From contig JAFAZU010000048.1 of NCBI GenBank assembly GCA_019239585.1, positions 1 through 5,065 of the forward strand: a stretch of 5,065 nucleotides of DNA. The letters run 5' to 3'. Each line of letters starts with the position of its first letter. The stretch's first letter is position 1. The translations under genes were made by a program, and so were the position numbers. Below the pieces are notes generated by a model, which was given only the letters and a program-made list of their open reading frames with translations, had not been told where the DNA came from and did not search any database. Below, one piece after another: positions 1 through 5,065 of the stretch. The stretch comes from Acidobacteriaceae bacterium. Lineage in GTDB: Bacteria > Acidobacteriota > Terriglobia > Bryobacterales > Bryobacteraceae.

Positions 1-129
1 TTCTTTGAAAGAGCGAATACCTTTGCCAAGACCCTGGCCTAATTCAGGCAGCTTCTTCGGGCCAAATACAAAAAGAGCCACCGCCAAAATAATCAGCAAG
101 TGCTGAGGCTGCAATAATCCTTCAAACAT
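1..129 (-). CDS. tatA: Sec-independent (Tat) translocase subunit of the TatA/TatE family, N-terminal part
   Basis: This encodes the small membrane subunit thought to form the protein-conducting element of the twin-arginine pathway, which exports folded proteins across the cytoplasmic membrane. The first 43 codons are present and the rest lies beyond the left edge. The translation starts MFEGLLQPQH and has one membrane segment at about residues 9-22 (LLIILAVALFVF). The family's diagnostic hinge follows, FGPKKLPELG at about 22-31, and then the start of the amphipathic helix (GQGLGKGIRSFKE). The FGPKKLPELG hinge is characteristic of TatA/TatE; the window cannot separate TatA from a TatE paralogue, and TatB is less likely because of the hinge sequence. 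The ATG at 129 is supported by a good Shine-Dalgarno (GGGGAG) six bases upstream. It is transcribed divergently from rpsA. Confidence 0.93.
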   Translation of the reverse strand, partial: MFEGLLQPQHLLIILAVALFVFGPKKLPELGQGLGKGIRSFKE

Positions 130-136
130 AACAATT

Positions 137-142
137 CTCCCC
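137..142 (-). promoter_or_regulatory. Ribosome binding site of the tatA-like gene
   Basis: On the minus strand the sequence reads GGGGAG, then six bases, then the ATG at 129. This is the clearest Shine-Dalgarno at this end of the window and it fixes the start of the Tat gene. Confidence 0.75.
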
Positions 143-184
143 GACTAAGCGCTTTCTGCCACTTCGGTCTTACTTGTTCTCTCC

Positions 185-190
185 AGTATA
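185..190 (-). promoter_or_regulatory. Possible -10 element for the tatA-like gene
   Basis: The minus strand reads TATACT, five of six matches to the sigma70 -10 consensus. It would place a transcript start about 50 nt upstream of the tatA start codon. No convincing -35 hexamer is found at 16-18 bp (the best reads CCAAAG or ACCAAA), so this may be a chance match or an activator-dependent promoter. Confidence 0.25.
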
Positions 191-237
191 TGACGAAAGA
201 AATGCGCCTTTGGTAAACATCTTTACGCCTTGTGTGG

Positions 238-266
238 TTGACAAGTCCCGGAGCCTCGGCTATATT
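238..266 (+). promoter_or_regulatory. Sigma70-type promoter for rpsA
   Basis: TTGACA at 238-243 is a perfect -35 hexamer. After exactly 17 bp comes TATATT at 261-266, five of six matches to the -10 consensus. There is no extended -10 TG. Transcription would start near 272-274, giving a leader of about 120 nt before the rpsA start codon. A near-consensus promoter suits a highly expressed ribosomal protein gene, and because downstream gaps are short it may also serve the HU/IHF, HIT and GNAT genes. Promoter activity is inferred from sequence only. Confidence 0.72.
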
Positions 267-391
267 TCTGAAGTACCTGAAGTATCAATAAGTTGAGGCA
301 GCCAATTTACGCATTTTACGTGCTTTCGGAAAAAGGTACTATCGATGACCTTCTCCGAGGACACGCCCCAACGTAGGAATCCCAACCACTC

Positions 392-2146
392 ATGGCCAGT
401 CCATCAAACGAGTACCTGGAAACACCCTCCGCCGCCGACAACGCCGATTACGAGGCGTTTCTCGACGATTACAGCCGCCATTTCACCACAGACAACCGGG
501 AAGTGCTTCAGGGACACGTACTTAGCGTTTCCGACAAAGAAGTTATTGTAGATATTGGGCGTAAAAGTGAGGGGCTGATCCCAGCCGCACAATTTCCGCT
601 CATTGACGGCAAACCAGCAGTTCATCAGGGCGACACCATTGAAGTCATGTTCGACCGGACGGGCGAGCAGGTAGAAGGCTATATCCTCCTTTCTTATGAG
701 AAAGCACATAGACTCCACCTTTGGGATGATTTGGAGAAGGCTGCGGCTGAGGGGACACCTGTGGTCGGCAGGGTAGTCAATAAAGTTAAGGGGGGGTTAG
801 CGGTGGACATCGGAATCATTGCCTTTCTGCCTTCCTCGCAAATCGAACTGCGACCGCTTCATAATCTTGATCACTATATAGGCACTGATTTCCCTGTCCG
901 TATTCTCAAGCTGAACCGCCGCCGAGGTAATGCGGTTGTCTCCCACCGGGTTCTTCTCGAGAGCGAGCAGTTGGCCCGTAAAGCAGAAGTTTTAGCCAAT
1001 CTTTACGAAGGAGCCGAAGTGACTGGAATCGTAAAGAACCTGACGGACTACGGCGCGTTTGTGGATCTAGGCGGCATTGATGGACTGCTGCACGTCAGCG
1101 ACTTAAGTCACGGCAATGTCACGCATCCCTCAGCAGTCATCCAGGTTGGCGATCAGATTACGGTGAAGGTGCTGAAATTCGATCGCGAGAAGGAGCGGAT
1201 TTCCCTTGGTTTAAAGCAAATGCACCCGGACCCGTGGCTGGATATCGAGGCCCGTTATCCGCTCGGCAGCCGGGTGATTGGTCGGATCGTTAGCGTGACG
1301 GATTATGGGGCCTTTGTGGAACTGGAGCCCGGCGTGGAGGGGTTGATCCATATTTCGGAGATGACCTGGAGCCGCCGCATGAAACATCCGGCGAAAATCG
1401 TTAAGGTGGGAGATGAGGTGGAAGCGGTGATTCTTGACATCAAGCCACGGGAACGCCGTATTTCATTAGGAATTAAGCAGCTGGAGGCGGACCCGTGGAC
1501 GACGGTTGCGGAGCGATATAGTATTGGCTCCGTTGTGGAAGGACGGGTTCGCAAGCTGGCGGACTTCGGCGCATTTGTTGAAATTGAAGAGGGTGTGGAC
1601 GGTCTGGTGCATGTTTCCGATATGTCGTGGACAGCGCATATTAAGCATCCTTCGGAAGTCGTTAAGAAGGGGCAGATTGTGCAGGCTGTCATTCTGAACA
1701 TCGATGCCCCGAATCGGCGGTTGTCGCTGGGTGTCAAGCAGCTTCAACCGGACGCTTGGGAAACATTTTTCCGAAGTCATCAGGTGGGTGATCTGGTAAA
1801 AGGGCGTGTTACTCGCGCTGCGGCTTTTGGGGTATTTGTGGAGTTACTACCGGGGGTGGAAGGGCTTTGCCACCGAAGTGAGATCGCGGCCGAGGCAGGC
1901 AGGAGCGGCAGCACGCGAAAGGCGGCTGAAGAACCGGCTTTGCCGGTAGGGCAGGAGTTTGAATTTAAAATCATCAAGATGAACGAAGCGCAAAAACGGA
2001 TTGGGCTCAGTCAACGCGCCATTACCGACGACGATGAACGGAACCGGCTGCAGCATTATAAGAAGCAGGCTGCTGCGGCAACCTCCACGGTAGGACATGC
2101 GATGAAACAGCACAAACGGGAAGACCGGAACCAGGAGCAAGAATAA
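392..2146 (+). CDS. rpsA: Small (30S) ribosomal subunit protein S1
   Basis: S1 binds mRNA at the 30S subunit and helps unfold and dock structured or weakly Shine-Dalgarno-led messages. The 584-residue product is close to the 557 of E. coli S1 and shows six S1 (OB-fold) repeats at about residues 37-105, 121-189, 206-276, 291-363, 378-450 and 465-543. Repeats 1 and 2 are divergent, as usual for the ribosome-anchoring part; repeat 2 has the typical NKVKGG...FLPSSQ pattern. Repeats 3-5 are canonical RNA-binding copies (DYGAFV/DFGAFV, GL.HVSD/HISE, ISLGLKQ). Repeat 6 carries an extra Ser/Ala/Arg-rich loop at about 498-517, followed by a charged tail rich in Gln, Lys and Glu. The start at 392 is the only ATG after an in-frame TAG at 374. 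Its Shine-Dalgarno (AGGA, 375-378) is weak and 13 bases away, which fits S1 genes that are translated through their leader structure. Confidence 0.97.
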   Translation: MASPSNEYLETPSAADNADYEAFLDDYSRHFTTDNREVLQGHVLSVSDKEVIVDIGRKSEGLIPAAQFPLIDGKPAVHQGDTIEVMFDRTGEQVEGYILLSYEKAHRLHLWDDLEKAAAEGTPVVGRVVNKVKGGLAVDIGIIAFLPSSQIELRPLHNLDHYIGTDFPVRILKLNRRRGNAVVSHRVLLESEQLARKAEVLANLYEGAEVTGIVKNLTDYGAFVDLGGIDGLLHVSDLSHGNVTHPSAVIQVGDQITVKVLKFDREKERISLGLKQMHPDPWLDIEARYPLGSRVIGRIVSVTDYGAFVELEPGVEGLIHISEMTWSRRMKHPAKIVKVGDEVEAVILDIKPRERRISLGIKQLEADPWTTVAERYSIGSVVEGRVRKLADFGAFVEIEEGVDGLVHVSDMSWTAHIKHPSEVVKKGQIVQAVILNIDAPNRRLSLGVKQLQPDAWETFFRSHQVGDLVKGRVTRAAAFGVFVELLPGVEGLCHRSEIAAEAGRSGSTRKAAEEPALPVGQEFEFKIIKMNEAQKRIGLSQRAITDDDERNRLQHYKKQAAAATSTVGHAMKQHKREDRNQEQE

Positions 2147-2153
2147 GGCAGCT

Positions 2154-2531
2154 ATGACCAAAGCAGAGCTGATTGAAGAAGTGTCCAAAGTAGTGGAGAT
2201 GACCCGCAAGGATTCGGAGACGATTGTAGAAACCATTTTCGACAGCATTGTTAATAGCCTGCACAAGGGGGAAAAGATCGAGATTCGCGGGTTCGGAAGT
2301 TTTCGCACCCGCCAGCGGCAGCCGCGCGTGGGCCGTAATCCGAAAACCGGGTCGCGAGTGGAGGTTCCATCCAAGCGCATTCCATACTTCAAGCCGAGCA
2401 AAGAATTGCGAGATCTGGTAAACGGCGCGAACCAAGCACCGCAGCCCAGCCAGGAAACGCCGTCCTCCTCCGAAGGGGTACAGGACACGCCGCTGCCCCC
2501 TCACGATGATACGACCCTGTATCACTCGTGA
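2154..2531 (+). CDS. HU/IHF-family DNA-bending nucleoid protein
   Basis: This is a dimeric histone-like protein that bends and compacts DNA in the nucleoid. The core (residues 1-91) shows the whole family fold: N-terminal helices beginning MTKAELIEEV, the RGFGSF turn at 45-50, and the beta-arm RNPKTG at 61-66, whose proline (P63) intercalates into DNA in HU and IHF. The core ends with the IPYFKPSKELRDLVN signature. The product has 125 residues against roughly 90-100 for typical HU/IHF; the excess is a Pro/Ser/Glu/Asp-rich tail from about residue 92. It lies 7 nt after the rpsA stop, in the same order as rpsA-ihfB of enterobacteria, and an AAGG at 2145-2148 overlapping the rpsA stop codon can serve as ribosome binding site. 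Translation coupling to rpsA is likely. Sequence alone does not separate HU from IHF-beta, so no symbol is given. Confidence 0.95.
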   Translation: MTKAELIEEVSKVVEMTRKDSETIVETIFDSIVNSLHKGEKIEIRGFGSFRTRQRQPRVGRNPKTGSRVEVPSKRIPYFKPSKELRDLVNGANQAPQPSQETPSSSEGVQDTPLPPHDDTTLYHS

Positions 2532-2549
2532 TTCTCCGCCTTTTCTGCG

Positions 2550-3062
2550 ATGAAATACCTGTGGACGCCCTGGCGCTCCACTTACATGAAGGAGAAAAAG
2601 GATAAGACAAAGTGTATCTTTTGTGAAGCTGCCGCCAGCACAGAAGACGCAAAGAGTTTAGTGGTACATCGGGGGCAGTTTTGTTTTGTCATTCTCAACC
2701 GGTATCCGTACACGAGCGGCCACCTGATGATTGCTCCGTACCGACATGTATCGCGGCTGACAGCGGTAGATGAGGTAACGACGGCGGAGATGATGCAATT
2801 AGTTCGTAGGGCGGAAACGGTGTTGCAGGAGGCGTACTCGCCGGACGGATTGAATTTAGGAATGAATCTGGGCGAGGCAGCGGGAGCCGGTATTGAACAG
2901 CACATTCATATGCACGTGCTGCCCCGCTGGAGAGGCGATGCCAATTTCATGACCAGTGTGGGCGCAACGCGCATTATCCCGGAGGCACTGGAGGACACTT
3001 ACCGCAAAGTGCGGGAAATGTGGGGAAGTTTAGTAGGTTCCGGTGAGGAGATGCTGAGATGA
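2550..3062 (+). CDS. HIT-domain protein, Ap4A phosphorylase/hydrolase-like
   Basis: Histidine-triad proteins hydrolyse or transfer nucleotides from substrates such as dinucleoside polyphosphates and AMP conjugates. The 170-residue product has the triad QHIHMHVLPRW with H118, H120 and H122; H120 is the expected nucleophile by comparison with Fhit. It also has C22-IF-C25, a CxxC that with other residues often binds zinc in this subgroup, and the substrate-pocket stretch LNRYPYTSGHLMIAP at 49-63. The N-terminal MKYLWTPWRS is typical of the bacterial FHIT/Ap4A phosphorylase-like branch and supports the start at 2550 over the in-frame ATG at 2586. No Shine-Dalgarno precedes this start, so translation may depend on coupling with the HU/IHF gene 18 nt upstream. 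The real substrate cannot be read from the sequence; Ap4A or Ap3A is a family-level guess. Confidence 0.93.
   Translation: MKYLWTPWRSTYMKEKKDKTKCIFCEAAASTEDAKSLVVHRGQFCFVILNRYPYTSGHLMIAPYRHVSRLTAVDEVTTAEMMQLVRRAETVLQEAYSPDGLNLGMNLGEAAGAGIEQHIHMHVLPRWRGDANFMTSVGATRIIPEALEDTYRKVREMWGSLVGSGEEMLR
3045..3050 (+). promoter_or_regulatory. Ribosome binding site of the GNAT gene, inside the HIT gene
   Basis: GAGGAG lies eight bases before the ATG at 3059, within the last codons of the HIT gene. It supports that start over the in-frame ATG at 3083, which is nearer to where many relatives show conserved sequence. Confidence 0.7.
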
Positions 3063-3514
3063 GCCGGGGAGTTGTCAGCGAAATGCGTCCGGAAGACCAG
3101 GAGAGATGGAAGGAACTCTGGCGTGGATATCTCCATTTTTACAATGCGACGCTACCGGATGAAACTTACCGGCAGACCTGGGCACGATTGATGAACAAGA
3201 GCGGAACCCTGCGCGGCCTTTGCGTGCGCGACCGAGAGAGCGGAACCATTTGGGGAATCATTCACTTCCTGCTTCATGAAACCGCCTGGACTGATCGAAT
3301 GGTTTGTTATCTACAGGATCTGTTTGTTGCTCCCGAATCGCGTGGACAAGGACATGGACGGCGTTTGATTGAAGCGGTTGCCGAGGAAGCACGGCGGCTC
3401 GATTGCGCGCGTTTATATTGGCTCACACAGGAGAATAATTCTACAGCGCGTCAGCTTTACGACAGGTTGGCGTCGTATGGGGGCTTCATTCGCTATGATT
3501 ACAAGCTGCGATAG
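3059..3514 (+). CDS. GNAT-family N-acetyltransferase
   Basis: GNAT enzymes move an acetyl group from acetyl-CoA to an amine. The 151-residue product is a single GNAT domain. Acetyl-CoA-binding motif A is clear: the strand CYLQDLFVAPESR at 83-95 runs into the pyrophosphate loop RGQGHG at 95-100 and the following helix RRLIEAVAEEARR. The C-terminal motif B region WLTQENNSTARQLYDRLA at 121-138 has the usual N/AR.LY pattern, with Y134 as candidate general acid. The N-terminal RPEDQERWKELWRGYLHFY resembles the Hpa2-like group of small GNATs. It overlaps the HIT gene by the four bases ATGA and has a strong Shine-Dalgarno, so the two are almost certainly co-translated. The acceptor (amino acid, polyamine, protein or drug) is unknown. 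Confidence 0.92.
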   Translation: MSRGVVSEMRPEDQERWKELWRGYLHFYNATLPDETYRQTWARLMNKSGTLRGLCVRDRESGTIWGIIHFLLHETAWTDRMVCYLQDLFVAPESRGQGHGRRLIEAVAEEARRLDCARLYWLTQENNSTARQLYDRLASYGGFIRYDYKLR

Positions 3515-3540
3515 CACACCAGTGTAACGACAATAGTTCT

Positions 3541-3828
3541 ATGTGCATTCACATATTTGCTTTTCGGTGGAAGCCGGGCGTAAGCGAAGAACAGAAGGAG
3601 CATGTTATCTCCGAGATACGGAAGCTGCAAGGACGAATTCCTGGATTACTGGAAACCTTCGTAGGCAAAAACTTTTCTCCGCGTGGTCAGGGGTATGAAT
3701 TGGGCGGAGTTATGAAGTTTACTGACCGTGCCGCGCTCGATGCATACGGGCCGCATCCGGTTCATCAACAACTTGTCAGTTGGCTGATGCCGCTGATTGA
3801 GCCTTTGGAAGTGGATTTTGCGGTGTAG
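3541..3828 (+). CDS. Dabb-family (stress-responsive A/B barrel) protein
   Basis: The 95-residue product matches the small dimeric alpha+beta barrel Dabb family, whose plant members are stress-induced and whose bacterial members mostly have no known function. Recognisable family features in order are the first strand CIHIFAFRWKPG (2-13), the helix SEEQKEHVISEIRKL, the turn IPGLLETFVGKNFS (33-46), the strand GYELGGVMKFTD (51-62), and the conserved ALDAYGPHPVHQQLV (65-79) with its HPxHQ motif. The strand VDFAV closes the barrel at the C terminus. The length is normal for the family. No Shine-Dalgarno is visible before the ATG at 3541, yet the family's own N terminus starts exactly there. It lies 26 nt after the GNAT gene and could belong to the same transcript. 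Confidence 0.9.
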   Translation: MCIHIFAFRWKPGVSEEQKEHVISEIRKLQGRIPGLLETFVGKNFSPRGQGYELGGVMKFTDRAALDAYGPHPVHQQLVSWLMPLIEPLEVDFAV

Positions 3829-3838
3829 GCGTCATGAA

Positions 3839-4118
3839 ATGGCAGATGATAGCAAGCACCTGGAAAAGCTCATGATCGATCTATTCGAAAGCCTAAGGAC
3901 CGAAATGCACTCGGGCTTTAATCGAATAGAAATTCATTTGAGCGACATGGCGACTTGTCTTGATCGGCACGCAGGACTACTCCAATCGGGAAGTCAATGG
4001 GCGGCTCGCACAAGCCACATGGGCAGAACGCATGGATCGAGCAATGGAGTGAAAGAACCGCCAAATTGCCGATCTGGACAGGCGCATCAAAGCATTTGAG
4101 GATAAACAGCAATCATAA
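3839..4118 (+). pseudogene. Small coiled-coil-like gene broken by a frameshift and an in-frame stop
   Basis: The reading frame begins MADDSKHLEKLMIDLFESLR at 3839, 10 nt after the Dabb stop. It continues as a charged, heptad-like helix (FNRIEIHLSDMATCLDRHAG, then LLQSGSQWAAR) to about 4009. After that the open frame turns into an unrelated, Pro/Ser/Gly-rich tail ending at the stop 4097-4099 (86 residues). One frame over (+1), from about 4014, the helical character resumes as ATWAERMDRAME. It meets a TGA at 4050-4052 and goes on as KNRQIADLDRRIKAFEDKQQ to a TAA at 4116-4118. Together these pieces form one continuous coiled-coil-like protein of about 93 residues, so the gene appears to have one extra base near 4010-4013 plus a nonsense mutation. 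The likely intact form resembles small uncharacterised helical proteins that I recall from acidobacteria; its function is unknown. The alternative is a functional 86-residue protein with a new tail. Confidence 0.6.
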
Positions 4119-4171
4119 GTAGACTCTATCAGCATAATTCACAGTAAAGGTCGTGCTACGCTGACACGTTT
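4119..4171 (+). other. Short intergenic region before the M28 peptidase gene
   Basis: This 53-nt gap contains a CATAAT at 4133-4138 that could act as a -10, but no acceptable -35 lies 16-18 bp upstream. It also has a very short CGTG/CACG inverted repeat (4152-4155 and 4165-4168). No Shine-Dalgarno stands at a normal distance from the ATG at 4172; the nearest purine run, AAAGG at 4146-4150, is over 20 bases away. How the peptidase gene is transcribed is therefore not clear from the sequence. Confidence 0.35.
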
Positions 4172-5065
4172 ATGAACATTCGTGCTTTGCTTCTTATATG
4201 GTTTGGGTTGGTCGCTTGCCTTGTTAGCCGTGGTGCGGAAACAAATGAGATTACTCAGAAGTACCAAGAGACAGCGAATCAGATCATTGATACCGCCTTG
4301 CGAGACGAGGCAGGCTATGCGAAGCTGACCTACCTCTGCGACCGTATTGGAAACCGGTTGAGCGGTTCTGAAAGCCTTTTGAAGGCTATTTCGTGGGCGG
4401 CGGAGCAGATGAAAAAGGACGGGCTGCAAAATGTGGCGACGCCGCCGGTAAAAGTTCCTCATTGGGTACGGGGTAATGAATCCGGCGCGATCGTTTCTCC
4501 CATTAACCGCCCTTTGCACATGCTTGGGCTGGGAATGAGCGCGGGCACTCCTCCTTCGGGCATCACGGCGGATGCTCTCGTGGTGTCCAATTTTGATGAA
4601 TTGACACAAGCTGGGGGCAGAGCGTCGGGCAAGATTGTAGTGTTCAACGCGCCTTATGAAGGTTATGGAAAAACGGTCGCTTACCGAGTTGCCGGCGCTT
4701 CCCGTGCCGCCAAGTTGGGGGCAATAGCGGTTCTGGTGCGATCGATTACCCCGCTGGCCTTGCAGCAGCCTCATACGGGCACGATGATCTACGCAAAGGA
4801 CAGCCCGCAAATTCCCGCTGCTGCGATCAGTATCGAAGACGCAACATTGTTAAGCCGATTGCAGGCGAGCGGCGAAACGCCGCGAGTGCATTTGGAAATG
4901 TCCGCTCACACGGAGTCGGACGCGGAGGCAGCTAACGTCATTGGCGAGATTCCGGGCAGCGAACATCCGGAAGAAGTGGTCGTAATGGGCGGACATATTG
5001 ATTCGTGGGATGTAGGACAAGGGGCGCAGGATGATGGTTCAGGCATTATGGCAACGCTGGAAGCG
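4172..5065 (+). CDS. Exported M28-family zinc metallopeptidase, carboxypeptidase Q-like, N-terminal part
   Basis: This is a secreted or membrane-anchored aminopeptidase/carboxypeptidase of family M28; 298 codons are present and the C terminus lies beyond the right edge. Residues 1-20 form an export signal: MNIR, then a hydrophobic core to about residue 15. The middle, about 105-245, looks like the protease-associated (PA) insert that these enzymes carry (GKIVVFNAPYEGYG, then AGASRAAKLGAIAVLVRS). The catalytic domain begins at about 253 (ANVIGEIPGS) and reaches GGHIDSWDVGQGAQDDGSG at 273-291. H275 and D287 are the expected zinc ligands, with D277 in the usual HxD position. This motif is very close to the GHLDSWDVGQGAMDDG of human carboxypeptidase Q (PGCP), including the 12-residue His-Asp spacing. 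The remaining ligands and the catalytic Glu are not in the window. Substrate range is unknown; dipeptides or short peptides are typical of the group. Confidence 0.92.
   Translation, partial: MNIRALLLIWFGLVACLVSRGAETNEITQKYQETANQIIDTALRDEAGYAKLTYLCDRIGNRLSGSESLLKAISWAAEQMKKDGLQNVATPPVKVPHWVRGNESGAIVSPINRPLHMLGLGMSAGTPPSGITADALVVSNFDELTQAGGRASGKIVVFNAPYEGYGKTVAYRVAGASRAAKLGAIAVLVRSITPLALQQPHTGTMIYAKDSPQIPAAAISIEDATLLSRLQASGETPRVHLEMSAHTESDAEAANVIGEIPGSEHPEEVVVMGGHIDSWDVGQGAQDDGSGIMATLEA

Larger units (their letters stand above)
130..391. other. Divergent intergenic region between tatA-like gene and rpsA
   Basis: This 262-bp non-coding stretch must hold the control signals for both the leftward Tat gene and the rightward rpsA gene. 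It contains the tatA ribosome binding site and a weak minus-strand -10. Next come a short inverted repeat GTAAA-CATC-TTTAC (213-226), a strong plus-strand promoter (238-266), a pair of CTGAAGTA direct repeats (268-275 and 277-284) and a leader of about 120 nt before the rpsA ATG. No small RNA or conserved riboswitch is recognised by eye. An open frame starting at 345 runs into rpsA in another phase and is judged a shadow. Confidence 0.7.

Noticed and set aside
149..207. GCGCTTTCT and AGAAATGCGC arms as a long hairpin upstream of tatA
   Set aside because: The arms pair imperfectly and are separated by about 40 bases, so a chance match is more likely.
345..551. Open frame on the plus strand overlapping the start of rpsA, as a possible leader peptide
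   Set aside because: Most of it lies inside rpsA in another frame, it has no ribosome binding site, and its proline/threonine-rich translation resembles no known protein.
790..796. Run of seven G in rpsA as a possible phase-variation tract
   Set aside because: The tract encodes a conserved KGG of S1 repeat 2 in an essential gene, and seven bases is short for contingency loci.
1303..2652. Several long minus-strand open frames opposite rpsA and the HU/IHF gene
   Set aside because: They are frame shadows of well-supported plus-strand genes, with no family features, no start signals and compositions expected of antisense reading.
3515..3540. ACAC-CA-GTGT palindrome after the GNAT gene as a terminator
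   Set aside because: The stem is only four base pairs and there is no following T-run.
3797..3838. Upstream extension of the broken small gene to an ATG at 3797
   Set aside because: This part lies inside the Dabb gene in another frame; the ATG at 3839 just after the Dabb stop gives a sensible start with TAGG at 3826-3829 nearby.
4119..4171. Promoter or terminator before the M28 gene
   Set aside because: CATAAT at 4133-4138 has no matching -35, and the CGTG/CACG repeat is only four base pairs with no proper U-tract.
4139..4810. A 223-codon minus-strand open frame opposite the M28 gene
   Set aside because: The plus strand encodes a clear M28 peptidase with signal peptide and zinc-binding motif over the same bases; the antisense product is Arg/His-rich with no recognisable domain.

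Overview
The window is an ordinary bacterial chromosomal segment of moderate GC content. It holds a divergent promoter region, a conserved ribosomal/nucleoid gene pair, a run of small metabolic genes, one decayed gene and the 5' part of a secreted peptidase gene. The best guess for the host is an acidobacterium (Acidobacteriota). The grounds are the style of the S1, HU/IHF and YLWTPWR-type HIT proteins, and a periplasmic M28 peptidase with an SWDVGQGAQDDGSG motif. This is inferred from protein character only; no rRNA or other phylogenetic marker is present, so it remains tentative.

Layout. The start of a TatA/TatE-family Tat translocase gene runs leftward out of the window (1-129, minus strand). 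A non-coding region (130-391) separates it from rightward genes and carries a near-consensus sigma70-type promoter (TTGACA, 17 bp, TATATT) followed by a leader of about 120 nt. All other genes are on the plus strand: rpsA for ribosomal protein S1 (392-2146), an HU/IHF-family DNA-bending protein (2154-2531), a HIT-domain nucleotide-binding protein (2550-3062), a GNAT acetyltransferase overlapping it by 4 nt (3059-3514), a Dabb stress-responsive A/B barrel protein (3541-3828), a small coiled-coil-like gene broken by a frameshift and an in-frame stop (3839-4118), and an exported M28 metallopeptidase truncated by the window end (4172-5065).

How the genes relate. rpsA followed at once by an HU/IHF gene matches the well-known rpsA-ihfB order of enterobacteria, so the first pair is a conserved translation/nucleoid module. 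The HIT and GNAT genes are tightly packed behind it and could be read from the same promoter, because spacings are short (7 nt, 18 nt, then an overlap) and no terminator is visible. The Dabb gene and the broken gene follow with slightly larger gaps. The M28 gene has its own 53-nt upstream gap and probably belongs to a different function, periplasmic peptide or protein turnover.

No mobile element, CRISPR array, tRNA, rRNA or phage-like gene is visible, and I found nothing that supports a new defence or other undescribed system. The most useful second looks are the broken small gene, the rpsA leader, the acidic tail of the HU-like protein and the ambiguous export signal of the M28 peptidase.
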